DNA of 64,000 bases. It comes from Blastopirellula marina (GTDB lineage Bacteria; Planctomycetota; Planctomycetia; Pirellulales; Pirellulaceae). The first letter of the stretch is position 1, and each line of letters starts with the position of its first letter. The DNA lies in NCBI RefSeq assembly GCF_002967765.1, contig NZ_PUHY01000015.1, positions 372,001 to 436,000 of the forward strand. Direction: 5' to 3'. Below are positions 55,709 to 64,000 of this stretch, piece by piece. The position numbers and the translations under genes are program-made. Under the pieces are notes generated by a model that did not search any database, was not told the origin of the DNA, and saw only the letters and a program-made list of their open reading frames with translations.

Positions 55709-56342
55709 CGACATTTCGGAACGTAAATGGGCAGTCCATCTGCGGCAAGTTCTCGGCTTGTCACTGGCTCACTTTCCACACTTGCGGCATACAGCCCCGA
55801 ATCTTTCGTATGGTCGACATACGGGACACGCCTATCCACGGGCACGCCAAGCGGCCAACTTGGTACTGATCTATCCCGACTCGTCAGGAACCTGGACGAT
55901 TCCTCTCATGATCCGAGCCGAGACCGAAGGTGTCCATGCGGGAGAAATTGCTCTGCCAGGTGGTCGCTGCGAACCCGGCGAATCGGCTTTGGCTGCAGCG
56001 TTGCGAGAATTCCGCGAAGAAACGGGGCACTTGGTTTCCCCGGATTTGGTCGTGGGAGAGCTTCCTGCCACCAATGTTTGGGCTAGTAATCATACGGTGC
56101 GAACCTTTGTTGCCCTGGAAGCCTCTTTGCCGATATGGAATCCCGACCCTAAAGAGGTCGCGGCCCTTCTTTATTTACCGGTTAGCCAACTCATGGACCC
56201 CAGGAACTTCGGCATGCATCAAGTCACTCGCCGCCGCGTTCAGTTTTCCGCCCCTCATTTGAGTGTCGACGGACAGCGCGTGTGGGGTGCGACTTTGCGT
56301 ATGTTGGTCGAATTGGGGCAAGCTCTCACTTCGGCCGAATAA
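55692..56342 (+). CDS. Nudix hydrolase, CoA pyrophosphatase-like (NudL)
   Basis: A 216-residue Nudix hydrolase. The Nudix box GGRCEPGESALAAALREFREETG has the E-R-E-E pattern that binds the metal. The preceding HAGEIALPGG and the later segments place it with the YeaB/NudL group, which cut CoA or ADP-sugars at the pyrophosphate. The start at 55692 overlaps the upstream gene by 17 bases and implies coupling; an earlier frame start lies inside that gene. Substrate is not proved. Confidence 0.86.
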   Translation: MKSRLNDISERKWAVHLRQVLGLSLAHFPHLRHTAPNLSYGRHTGHAYPRARQAANLVLIYPDSSGTWTIPLMIRAETEGVHAGEIALPGGRCEPGESALAAALREFREETGHLVSPDLVVGELPATNVWASNHTVRTFVALEASLPIWNPDPKEVAALLYLPVSQLMDPRNFGMHQVTRRRVQFSAPHLSVDGQRVWGATLRMLVELGQALTSAE

Positions 56343-56537
56343 TCGCGACCCGATTTTGTGCCCGCCATGTCTGCGGACACACGCTTTATCTACCGGAAAA
56401 ACAAAGCTCGAATTGTTTCGATTGCTCCGAGTACCACACTTGTGGGTGACCCCTCCCTATGGTCGCCGTCGTGTGGTTCCTTATACTAAGCAATCGGTAC
56501 GCAAAACGAAGGCGAGAATAATTTAGGTTATCAAGGC

Positions 56538-57551
56538 ATGACGGTACGTGTCGGAATTATGGGAGCGACGGGCTACACCGCGCTCGAACTGTTGAAGATC
56601 CTGGTTCGTCATCCCCAGGTTGAAGTCACCGCGCTGACGACCCGCAGCGAAGATCGCCCGCACGTTAGCTCGATCCATCCTCAATTTCACAAGGTGCTCG
56701 ACTTGCATCTCGAGAATTGGGGCGCGAAAGAGTTAGCGGAGAACTGCGATTGCGTGTTTGGTTGTCTTCCCCACGCCGCGTCGGCCTCGGTGATTCCAGA
56801 AATCCTGGATGCCGGCATGAAGGTGGTCGACTTGAGTGCGGACTATCGACTCAACGATCCGGACGTTTACAGTCAGTGGTATGGCGCCGATCACCCCGAT
56901 GCCGAACGAATGAAGACAACCGTCTACGGTTTGCCAGAGCTATTTCGTGAAGGGATCGCGGAAGCCCAACTTGTAGCTAACCCTGGTTGTTACCCAACGG
57001 GTATTTCGCTTTCGCTGGCGCCACTTCTGAAGAATGGTTTCATTCGACCCGATGGAATTATCGCGGACTGCAAAAGTGGCGTAAGCGGGGCAGGGCGGAC
57101 GCCTAAGATGGGAACCCTTTACCCGGAATGCAACGAAAGTTTCTCTGCATACGGAGTCGGCACGCACCGGCATATGCCTGAGATTGAACAAAACTTGAGC
57201 GTCTATTCCGGCCACCAGGCGACGGTGATCTTCACTCCGCACTTGGTGCCAATGGATCGTGGTATCTTGAGTACTTGTTATGCGATTCCGGAGAAAGATG
57301 CATCCGAGAAGGAATTGCTCGGTCTGCTGGAGGAAACTTATCAGAACGAACCGTTCGTGCGTGTCCGTAGCGACCTGCCCGCGACCAAGCATGTCGCCGG
57401 AACGAATTTTTGCGACATCACGGTCCGTCGCGTAAAGGATCGCGTGATTACCATTTCGTGTATCGACAATCTCATTAAAGGTGCCTCAGGTGCTGCGGTT
57501 CAGAACTTCAATTTGATGTACGGGTTCGCCGAAACGACTGCTTTGCTTTAA
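56538..57551 (+). CDS. argC: N-acetyl-gamma-glutamyl-phosphate reductase
   Basis: Third step of arginine synthesis: NADPH-dependent reduction of N-acetylglutamyl phosphate in the cytoplasm. The 337 residues start with the nucleotide motif [17 protein letters not shown], and hold the catalytic cysteine in [10 protein letters not shown] and the [18 protein letters not shown] loop (here [11 protein letters not shown]). Length is standard. argJ follows 25 bases later on the same strand, so the two form an operon. Confidence 0.96.
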   Translation: MTVRVGIMGATGYTALELLKILVRHPQVEVTALTTRSEDRPHVSSIHPQFHKVLDLHLENWGAKELAENCDCVFGCLPHAASASVIPEILDAGMKVVDLSADYRLNDPDVYSQWYGADHPDAERMKTTVYGLPELFREGIAEAQLVANPGCYPTGISLSLAPLLKNGFIRPDGIIADCKSGVSGAGRTPKMGTLYPECNESFSAYGVGTHRHMPEIEQNLSVYSGHQATVIFTPHLVPMDRGILSTCYAIPEKDASEKELLGLLEETYQNEPFVRVRSDLPATKHVAGTNFCDITVRRVKDRVITISCIDNLIKGASGAAVQNFNLMYGFAETTALL

Positions 57552-57576
57552 TCGGATGATGAAGGAAGAACAGAGG

Positions 57577-58770
57577 ATGACTTCGCCAATTCCTGCTGGA
57601 TTTAAGATGGGTGGCTTTCACTCTGGTGTGAAGCGAAACCCGAACAAGGAAGACTTGTCGCTGATCGTCTGCGATCAGGACACCGTTGCCGCTGGCGTTT
57701 ATACGACGAACTTGGTCGTAGCGGCGCCAGTTGTCTGGGATCGAGCCCGCACCCCTTCCGATAAGATCCGCGCGGTCATCACCAATTCTGGCAATGCCAA
57801 TGCTTGCACGGGCGAACAAGGCGATAAAGACAACGCCGAACTTGCCGGAATTGTTGCCAACAAGGTTGGCGTGAGTGCCGATCAAGTGTTGACCATGTCG
57901 ACCGGAATTATCGGTCATCATTTGCCGATGGAGAAGATTCGACCAGGCTTGGACGAAGTTTTCCAGCGGTTAGGCACCGACGAAAGCAACTTTGAAGCGG
58001 CCGCTCGGGGCATCATGACAACCGACAAAGGTAAGAAGGTCGCGGCCCGCGAATGCGAGATTAATGGCAAGACCGTTAAGCTGATTGGCATGTGCAAAGG
58101 GGCCGGGATGATTGCTCCGAATATGGCCACCATGCTGGCGGTTGTATTGACCGATGCCAAGCTGAACCCGGTTCAAGCCAAACAGCTTTTGACCGATGTG
58201 ACCAACGATACGTTCAATTGTATTACGGTCGATGGTCACCGTAGTACGAACGATACGCTACTGATGTTGGCCAGCGGCAAGTCAGGAGCTGGCGAACTTT
58301 CAGGTGAATCGCTCGATAAGTTCCGAGCGGAACTGCATCAACTATGCGAGGACCTGGCCAAGCAGATTCCAGCGGATGGCGAGGGTTCAACGCACGTGAT
58401 TGAAATCAACATCGAAGGTTGTAAGAACCGCGACGACGCGTTTCGAATTGCCAAGACGGTTGCCGATAGTGCGTTGGTTAAGACGGCCATCACCGGCGGT
58501 GACCCCAACTGGGGACGAATCGTCTCGGCAGCTGGTTACTCAGGGGTTTCTTTTGATCCGATGGGAATGGAACTGATCGTCAATGGGCATCTATTGTATC
58601 GCCAAGGTACGCCAGTGAAGTTCGACGAAAAGACGGTGAGCCAGTCGATCAAAGATAGCTTTGAAACTGACGTGACTCTCAAATTCACCGAAGGCGATAC
58701 GAAGGTTCGCTACTGGTCGAGTGACCTGACCGTGGAATACGTGAAATTCAACTCTGAGTATCGCACCTAA
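57577..58770 (+). CDS. argJ: Bifunctional ornithine acetyltransferase/N-acetylglutamate synthase
   Basis: Transfers acetyl from N-acetylornithine to glutamate, closing the cyclic arginine pathway. The 397-residue precursor cleaves itself before the threonine of KGAGMIAPNMATML (T in ATML). Other family marks are NSGNANACTG and ITGGDPNWGRI. The ATG at 57577 is chosen over 57556 because AAGGAAG lies eight bases upstream. A perfect 14-base-pair terminator hairpin follows. Presence of argJ suggests no separate argE is needed. Confidence 0.96.
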   Translation: MTSPIPAGFKMGGFHSGVKRNPNKEDLSLIVCDQDTVAAGVYTTNLVVAAPVVWDRARTPSDKIRAVITNSGNANACTGEQGDKDNAELAGIVANKVGVSADQVLTMSTGIIGHHLPMEKIRPGLDEVFQRLGTDESNFEAAARGIMTTDKGKKVAARECEINGKTVKLIGMCKGAGMIAPNMATMLAVVLTDAKLNPVQAKQLLTDVTNDTFNCITVDGHRSTNDTLLMLASGKSGAGELSGESLDKFRAELHQLCEDLAKQIPADGEGSTHVIEINIEGCKNRDDAFRIAKTVADSALVKTAITGGDPNWGRIVSAAGYSGVSFDPMGMELIVNGHLLYRQGTPVKFDEKTVSQSIKDSFETDVTLKFTEGDTKVRYWSSDLTVEYVKFNSEYRT

Positions 58771-58800
58771 CGAATTTAGTTAGAACAATTCAGCGAAATC

Positions 58801-58840
58801 ACAATTCAAGGGCGGGTGGCTACTCGCCCTTGAATTGTTT
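58801..58840. terminator. Strong hairpin terminator after argJ
   Basis: A perfect 14-base-pair stem (58801-58814 with 58825-58838, arms beginning ACAATTCAAGGG) and a 10-base loop is followed by TTTCTT. It lies between argJ and the convergent DUF1801 gene and can serve both. Confidence 0.85.
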
Positions 58841-58855
58841 CTTGGTTGCTCAGCA

Positions 58856-59293
58856 CTATCTGACTTGTTTAGCTGTCTTCTTCGAACTTTTTGAAAGATG
58901 GTAAGTCAACGCGGCACCAATGCATTCAGCCAAAGACTGAGTGGGGATCTCATCACTTACATCGAAGACAATTGCTCGATTTCCTTCGAACTGGAACTGC
59001 TCTGGAAACTGCTTGCGAAACGTCTCGATCAGATTGGTCTGGCAATGAAAGTATATGGCATATTGGGTGGGATTCGCCTTTTTGCTATCGATGCGAATCG
59101 TCGTACCGCTTTTCGTTTTCTCGGTGATGTAAGCAGGCTCACCCCACTTGAGTGTCTCCTGTATTGGCCCGACGCCCTCGGTGGATGCCGCAACATCAAA
59201 GATAAGTTGGCGGAGAATCATCATCTTAGCGCGAATTGGTTTTGGATACGCGTTGAAAACTTCGCGGACGTTGGCATCTTGGAAGCGTTTCAA
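58856..59293 (-). CDS. DUF1801 domain protein
   Basis: A 145-residue protein of the DUF1801 (YdhG-like) fold, which is also seen in iron-chaperone-like and other small proteins; function not established. Family marks are KWGEPAYITEKTKSGTTIRI and IYFHCQTNLIETFRKQFPEQ. The TTG at 59293 is preferred as start because AGGAG lies seven bases ahead; a longer frame from 59386 adds an arginine-rich segment without similarity. Short, soluble, no signal peptide. Confidence 0.82.
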   Translation of the reverse strand: MKRFQDANVREVFNAYPKPIRAKMMILRQLIFDVAASTEGVGPIQETLKWGEPAYITEKTKSGTTIRIDSKKANPTQYAIYFHCQTNLIETFRKQFPEQFQFEGNRAIVFDVSDEIPTQSLAECIGAALTYHLSKSSKKTAKQVR

Positions 59294-59484
59294 GAGTATT
59301 CTCCTGCTCAAAGGTTCTCGGCGCGTAAGTCCTTCGGGATGGCTGTGCCCGTATTCTAGTAGTGTGGTCAATTTATGCACGTCCAATTAACCCCCTCTCC
59401 CCGTATCTAGCAAGAAGGAATAAGGTGTGGTTGTAGCTTGAATAGCGAACTGAAATTCTGCAACTTTGTCGTGAATTTGATTTG

Positions 59485-60636
59485 ATGGTGCGCCCGTTTA
59501 TGTCTGAATTTCTTCTCGATCCTGATGTCACATTTTTGAATCATGGCTCGTTTGGAGCCTGCCCGCGACCAGTGTTCGAAGAATATCAGCGTTGGCAGCG
59601 CGAACTTGAGCGGCAGCCAGTCCGATTCATTCAACGCGAGCTACCTGGTCTCTTGGCAGACGCCAGGAAATCAGTTGGTGACTATCTCGGAGCGAAGCCT
59701 GGCGAGCTGGTTTTTGTTGCCAACCCGACATTCGCTGCGAATACAATCGCCCGTTGTCTGCCGCTAGGTGAAGGTGACGAAGTCCTCATCACCGATCACG
59801 AGTACGGAGCATGCCGCTTCGCGTTTCAATTTGCGGCTCAGAAAAAAGGCTTTCGTGTTGTTGAGCAAGCGATACCTCTGCCCGTGGAATCGGACGAGCA
59901 AATCGTGGATGCTTTTTGGCAAGGAGTGAATGCGAAAACGAAGCTCATCTTCATCAGTCAAATCACCTCTGCCACCGCTCTGACGTTGCCGGTTGCCAAG
60001 ATTTGCGAACGTGCGCGGCAAGCGGGAATTTTGACGATGATCGATGGGGCGCACGCACCTGGCCAAATCGAAGTGCACCTGGGTGAGATAGGTGCCGACT
60101 TCTATACGGCCACGTGTCACAAGTGGATGTGTGCCCCCAAGGGATCAGGAATCTTCTACGTACGGGAAGACCGACAAGCGATGATCGATCCGCTGGTTGT
60201 TGGATGGGGATGGGGACCTGATAAGACGTTTCATCGGGAAAATGAATTTGTCGAGAATCACGAGTGGCTTGGCACCTACGATCCGGCAGCTTACTTGGCC
60301 GTTCCATCAGCAATTGCTTGGCAGACGGAGTTCATCACGCCCAAGGTCCGGCAGCGATCGCGTGACTTGGTGCGATCAGCGGTCGAACTTGCTTCGCAGA
60401 TGGATGGAATGGAACGTGTTCATCCCGATGCCTTTTTTTTCCAAATGGGTTTGATCGATGTCACGGCGAGATGGACCGACGCCGATGCCCTGAAGCTGCG
60501 ACTATACGATCAATTTAAGATCGAAATCCCCGTGATTCGTTGGCAGAATCGAACGTTCCTACGTGTGTCGGCGCATGCGTACACGACCGAAAAGGACATT
60601 CAAACACTGCTTAACGCGCTGCAAGAGATCGGCTAA
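59485..60636 (+). CDS. Class V aminotransferase (isopenicillin-N epimerase-like)
   Basis: A 383-residue PLP enzyme. The lysine that binds PLP is in TATCHKWMCAPKGSGIFYV; IDGAHAPGQIEV carries the aspartate that contacts the pyridine nitrogen and the H that follows. The N-terminal FLNHGSFGACPRPV is typical of the isopenicillin-N epimerase/cysteine-desulfurase-like branch. The substrate is not determinable; no antibiotic gene is around. ATG 59485 is preferred, ATG 59500 is possible. Confidence 0.88.
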   Translation: MVRPFMSEFLLDPDVTFLNHGSFGACPRPVFEEYQRWQRELERQPVRFIQRELPGLLADARKSVGDYLGAKPGELVFVANPTFAANTIARCLPLGEGDEVLITDHEYGACRFAFQFAAQKKGFRVVEQAIPLPVESDEQIVDAFWQGVNAKTKLIFISQITSATALTLPVAKICERARQAGILTMIDGAHAPGQIEVHLGEIGADFYTATCHKWMCAPKGSGIFYVREDRQAMIDPLVVGWGWGPDKTFHRENEFVENHEWLGTYDPAAYLAVPSAIAWQTEFITPKVRQRSRDLVRSAVELASQMDGMERVHPDAFFFQMGLIDVTARWTDADALKLRLYDQFKIEIPVIRWQNRTFLRVSAHAYTTEKDIQTLLNALQEIG

Positions 60637-60868
60637 GTGATTGGCTGCTTCACTAGCGGTGGGAAGGGAACTAGCTCAAAAGAATGGCGGCAGATTTCTT
60701 CGGGTTATGCTCCGCGGCAAGCCGTTGCTAGCACAAATCCGCCTTTGCGCAGGTGGTCACTATCGATACACTCTCGCCACGGCATGAAATAGAGCCGCGG
60801 AATAATGGCTTGGTCAACCCCGCTGAGCCGATAGAACCCCACATGCACGCCACGTCTCCGCAACTGCT

Positions 60869-62350
60869 ATGTCCCTGAGGTATTCGTCTGCAATGACCAA
60901 GGAAGCCCGGAACCGCAAACTGACCGCCGTCCTTGTTGTCAACGAGGAATCGGATCTGATCCGCGAAACACTCACCAGCGTGCAGCCGATCGTTGATGAA
61001 ATTGTTTTATTGAACATCGGCGATTCAAAAGCCATCGCACCGGTGGCCGAAGCGTTTAAAGCAACGGTGGTGCCTCACGCGTGGCAAGATTCGTTTAGCG
61101 AAGCACGCAACGCAGCCTTGGCCCACGTCACCGGCGAGTGGATTTTGTGGCTCGATCCAGGCGAAACGATGAGCGAGGAAGACTCGGCTCGCTTGCGTGA
61201 ATTCGTCAACTCTCAGGTCGATATCATGACTGCCTACGTGCTTTTGGTGCGAGCACCGCAAGCTCCCGGCACAATTGGCAGCGAACAGATTGGCCAGGTT
61301 CGCCTGCACCCCAATCACCCAGGTATCCGCTACGAAGGTCGCGTTCGGGAATCGTTGATTCCAGCCTTGGCGGAATGCGGCATGGGAATTGAAGCGGTTC
61401 CGTTCTTGATTCAGCGAAACACGATTGAAAGCGATCCAAGCTGGAAATCGAAGCGGGCAGGCCGAGACGCCAAACTCGTTGAACTCGAAATGAAAGAGTC
61501 GTCGCCCAGCGCGCGGCTGATGATTTGCATGGCGGACGCCGTGCAGACACTGAACGATCAGCAGAATGCTTTGATCTTCTTCGAGCAAGCTTGCCGCCTG
61601 GCCGACCATGGTTCCGCAGAAATGCTGGAAGCCTTCTACGGAATTCTTACCGCTCTGGATGGTCAGAAAGATTCGCTCGATCTGCAGATTCAAACCTGCA
61701 TGACAGCCCTCGAAATCTTTCCGCTGGATGCCCAGCTGTTGTGTGCCGTTGGTGGCTACTTACAGACGAAGGGGCACTTGGAACTCGCTCGACGTTCGTT
61801 CGAGACCGCCTACAAGTATGGTCAAATCAATCTCGAATCGTGGCACATTGATGATATCGACGAGATCGCCGTTTCCTGTCTGGCAATCACCACGCATGCC
61901 AGTGGCAAGGAAGAAGAAGCGGAAGAGATCCTAGTGCAAGCACTGAAGGACTGCCCGCACTCAGTTCGTCTTCGACGACAAGTGATCGAAATGCACGTGA
62001 AACATGGTCGACGCCAAGAGGCCTTGGCCGAACTGGAACGACTACCGACCGATTACCCTAAGCTAGAATCGTTGCGAAGTGCGGTGCGTGGGGCAGCGTT
62101 AGCCTCACAGCAGAACTGGGTTGGTGCTCGACCCTACCTGGAAGCGGCTTACCGACAAGGTTCCCGCGAGACGCTTTGTCTTCGCTGGTACGCTACGACA
62201 CTCGTTGCCCTGGGCGAAGTCGAGCCGGCACGTGAGATCTTACAGGTTTGGAAACAGCGTGAGCCTAATAACAGCGAGCCAGACGATTTGAGTCGCTCGC
62301 TTCTGAGTGGCCCCAAGCTGCGGAAAGCGACTTCCAGCAAGGCGGGTTAG
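60869..62350 (+). CDS. Family 2 glycosyltransferase with TPR region
   Basis: A 493-residue cytoplasmic protein. The first 230 residues are a GT2 domain: LTAVLVVNEESDLIRETL, a glycine/aspartate core EWILWLDPGETMS with the metal-binding DxD-like WLDPGE, and RLHPNHPGIRYEGRVRES. Residues 230-470 are TPR-like helical repeats (CMADAVQTLNDQQNALIFFEQAC, VGGYLQTKGHLELARRSFETA). Such GT2-TPR proteins often glycosylate or bind proteins, but the target is unknown. Alternative start ATG 60893. A strong bidirectional terminator follows. Confidence 0.86.
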   Translation: MSLRYSSAMTKEARNRKLTAVLVVNEESDLIRETLTSVQPIVDEIVLLNIGDSKAIAPVAEAFKATVVPHAWQDSFSEARNAALAHVTGEWILWLDPGETMSEEDSARLREFVNSQVDIMTAYVLLVRAPQAPGTIGSEQIGQVRLHPNHPGIRYEGRVRESLIPALAECGMGIEAVPFLIQRNTIESDPSWKSKRAGRDAKLVELEMKESSPSARLMICMADAVQTLNDQQNALIFFEQACRLADHGSAEMLEAFYGILTALDGQKDSLDLQIQTCMTALEIFPLDAQLLCAVGGYLQTKGHLELARRSFETAYKYGQINLESWHIDDIDEIAVSCLAITTHASGKEEEAEEILVQALKDCPHSVRLRRQVIEMHVKHGRRQEALAELERLPTDYPKLESLRSAVRGAALASQQNWVGARPYLEAAYRQGSRETLCLRWYATTLVALGEVEPAREILQVWKQREPNNSEPDDLSRSLLSGPKLRKATSSKAG

Positions 62351-62360
62351 TTCGAGACAC

Positions 62361-62403
62361 AAAAAAAGAAGGATCACGTATCACCGTGGTCCTTCTTTAT
62401 TTT
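62361..62403. terminator. Bidirectional hairpin terminator between GT2 and mdh
   Basis: GAAGGATCACG (62368-62378) pairs with CGTGGTCCTTC (62385-62395) with one G-T pair, extended by A/T pairs; the run of A before and of T after it give a T-tail on both strands. Confidence 0.85.
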
Positions 62404-62424
62404 CTTGTCTTCTTGGGTCGCGAA

Positions 62425-63366
62425 TTATGAGCGACCGACGCGATTGAGAACCGTGCTAAGGGTTTCACGCAGGACGCCACCACTGCGACGCAACGCTTGA
62501 ATTTCCTTCGGCCACAAATCGAGTTGGTAGGTCGCTTCGACACCATTTCTACCAACGACTGTTGGCACGCTGAGGGCAACATCGCGAATATCGTAGCAAC
62601 CGTTCTGGATGCTTGAGATCGGTAAGATCTGGTGGCTATCCAGGGCGATCGCATCGATCACGTCACGAATGGCAATCCCAACCGCGAAGCCAGCGCCACC
62701 CTTTTTCTTGATCACTTCGGCACCAGAGCCCTTGGTGCGGGTGAACAGTTCGTTCGCGGCATTGGGATTCCAGCCAGGGAACTTCTCGAGCGGAAGACCG
62801 TTGACCGAAGCAGATGACCAGATCGGCACCATGCTGTCGCCATGTTCGCCAAGAATCAACGCTTTAACCTGAGTCGGCGGAAGCTGGCAGTGCTGGGCGA
62901 TCAGCGAGCGGAATCGAATCGTATCGAGCTGCGTGCCGAGACCAATCACTTTGTTGGTCGGCAAATCGAGCCGCGTTGAGGCCAGATATGTGAGGATGTC
63001 GACTGGATTTGAGACAACAAAGACGATTGCGTCTTTCTTGTAACCAACCTTCTTGATCGAATCGAGAATCGTCAGGAAGAGATCAACGTTACGGTTGATC
63101 AGGTCCAAGCGGCTTTCATCGGGCTTACGACGCAGACCAGCGGTAATGCAGATAATGTCAGAGTCAGGAATGTGCTCGTAGCTACCGCTCGAAATAATTT
63201 GATCGGCTGTGCTGGGAGCACCATGCAGAAGGTCGAGTGCTTGGCCGCCAGCCAGGTCGGCGTTGACGTCCAGCAAGGCGATTTCGCGAACGATGCCGCT
63301 GCACTGTAAAGCGAATGCGGCACACGAACCAACCAATCCACCGCCGCCAATGATGCTAACTTTCAT
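62425..63366 (-). CDS. mdh: Malate dehydrogenase of the lactate/malate family
   Basis: A 313-residue NAD-dependent hydroxyacid dehydrogenase. Rossmann motif SIIGGGGLVGS, an aspartate in ALLDVNAD that binds NAD ribose, and the catalytic histidine in LGEHGDSMVPIWS. The substrate loop reads GLRRKPDESRLDL: the arginine at the specificity position points to malate rather than lactate. It lies 80 bases downstream of the aldolase gene and, as in planctomycete microcompartment loci, may reduce a product or recycle NADH for that pathway. A housekeeping role is also possible. Confidence 0.88.
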   Translation of the reverse strand: MKVSIIGGGGLVGSCAAFALQCSGIVREIALLDVNADLAGGQALDLLHGAPSTADQIISSGSYEHIPDSDIICITAGLRRKPDESRLDLINRNVDLFLTILDSIKKVGYKKDAIVFVVSNPVDILTYLASTRLDLPTNKVIGLGTQLDTIRFRSLIAQHCQLPPTQVKALILGEHGDSMVPIWSSASVNGLPLEKFPGWNPNAANELFTRTKGSGAEVIKKKGGAGFAVGIAIRDVIDAIALDSHQILPISSIQNGCYDIRDVALSVPTVVGRNGVEATYQLDLWPKEIQALRRSGGVLRETLSTVLNRVGRS

Positions 63367-63446
63367 CTGTCTAATTCTCTAGCTATGGGATGTTTGTCGG
63401 GTTAGCTGGATCGCTCTCTTGTGTAAGGAGCGAAAGGGCAGGGAGG

Positions 63447-64000
63447 TTATGACTGCTTCGAAAGTTCAGCCATGACGCGTTGGGTGATCATTTGGATCAA
63501 CGCTTCCTGGTCCGAACTGCCGCTGGCGGTTGCGGCCGGCTTGGCGGCGGCTTTGGCCCCCATCGGTTCTGGGGAACCGAACGCGCGACGCTGCACGTTC
63601 GAGTCTTGCCAGCTATCGCGGAAGACATCATTGGCACAGATGTCGCAATCTTTGTACTGTTCGGTGTTACGTGGATCGCTCCAGCCCCATTTGTCTTTCA
63701 AATCGAGCAGTTCACGCGACTTCTTTTCGTTCAGGAATTCGACGTGCCCCAACTGCTTAGCCAAGATCAGCATGCGGCAGTAGGCGTCGAGGATTTCGGT
63801 CCACCAGTACGCGCGTTCGACGTTCTCGCCATAGCTGACCGTGCCGTGGTTAGCGAGCAGGATCAGATTCGTACGATCGACGAATGGTATGATCGTGTCG
63901 GCGAACGATTGACCGCCAGGCGTTTCGTACTTGGTGATCGGAACATCACCCAGGAAAACTTCCACTTCTGGCAGCACACATTGTGGAATCGGTTCACGAG
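63447..64000 (-). CDS. Class II aldolase, microcompartment-type cargo (5' partial)
   Basis: C-terminal part (about 184 codons) of a class II aldolase/adducin-family enzyme (fuculose/rhamnulose phosphate aldolase type). The frame stays open to the window edge. Zinc-site residues are in ANHGTVSYGENVERAYWW. After the domain comes an Ala/Pro-rich linker and the helix EALIQMITQRVMAEL. A helix of this kind after a flexible linker is typical of encapsulation peptides that bring enzymes into bacterial microcompartments. The Planctomycetes-type microcompartment breaks down fucose and rhamnose with such an aldolase, so this is likely the edge of that locus. Shell genes would be to the right. Confidence 0.86.
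   Translation of the reverse strand, partial: REPIPQCVLPEVEVFLGDVPITKYETPGGQSFADTIIPFVDRTNLILLANHGTVSYGENVERAYWWTEILDAYCRMLILAKQLGHVEFLNEKKSRELLDLKDKWGWSDPRNTEQYKDCDICANDVFRDSWQDSNVQRRAFGSPEPMGAKAAAKPAATASGSSDQEALIQMITQRVMAELSKQS

Noticed and set aside
1-64000. Search for tRNA, rRNA, CRISPR, prophage, transposase or toxin-antitoxin genes
   Set aside because: No T-loop or repeat-spacer pattern, no integrase or transposase motif and no paired toxin gene was seen; read by eye, so small RNAs could be missed.

Overview
The window reads as an ordinary chromosomal segment from a planctomycete, most likely of the Pirellulales (Blastopirellula/Bremerella/Rhodopirellula type). This rests on gene content rather than a marker gene: Tat-exported Gfo/Idh/MocA oxidoreductase and sugar-phosphate isomerase, a secreted sulfatase, SMP-30 and DUF1207 proteins, an ABC permease fused to a CPBP protease, large secreted VWA proteins, and at the right edge an aldolase that looks like cargo of a Planctomycetes-type bacterial microcompartment. 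No rRNA, tRNA, transposase, integrase, phage gene or CRISPR array was seen. Genes lie on both strands in short runs, many Shine-Dalgarno sites are weak, and several starts are TTG or GTG.

Layout. 1-9 kb: Na+-type ABC exporter (ATPase cut by the left edge, permease-protease fusion), a TrhO-RluA RNA-modification fusion, ClpS, a ribbon-helix-helix protein and a Tat-exported isomerase. 7.8-15 kb: hflX-SDR, a Gfo/Idh/MocA oxidoreductase, a pseudouridine synthase coupled to an amidohydrolase, and convergent purM. 15-24 kb: glgX, a tandem pair of paralogous membrane proteins, a GH5-like glycosidase, a secreted protein of unknown role, a dienelactone hydrolase and aspS. 24-32 kb: an HD hydrolase, a membrane protein, a prenyltransferase-repeat protein, a double-VWA membrane protein, a potassium channel and a VOC protein. 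32-43 kb: a DASS/RCK transporter, a secreted protein of unknown role, a 1324-residue VWA/TPR/STN/DUF2135 protein, tsaD and a C-terminal processing protease. 43-49 kb: a DUF1207 protein, a thiamine-binding protein, lhgO, rtcB, an acidic protein of unknown role and a sulfatase. 50-56 kb: secreted M28 peptidase, esterase and SMP-30, then a polytopic membrane protein and a Nudix hydrolase. 56-64 kb: argC-argJ, a DUF1801 protein, a class V aminotransferase, a glycosyltransferase-TPR protein, malate dehydrogenase and the partial microcompartment aldolase.

The genes are mostly housekeeping (arginine, purine, tRNA and rRNA modification, glycogen, aspartyl-tRNA) mixed with secreted degradative enzymes. 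Functional groupings that can be argued from order are argC-argJ, ctp-tsaD, the two ABC exporter genes, and the malate dehydrogenase/aldolase pair at the edge of a microcompartment locus. Strong hairpin terminators separate several convergent pairs. The most unusual items are the TrhO-RluA fusion, the 1324-residue multidomain protein with a Gly-Met repeat and a hairpin-rich upstream region, the microcompartment cargo tail, and paired palindromes in two intergenic regions.
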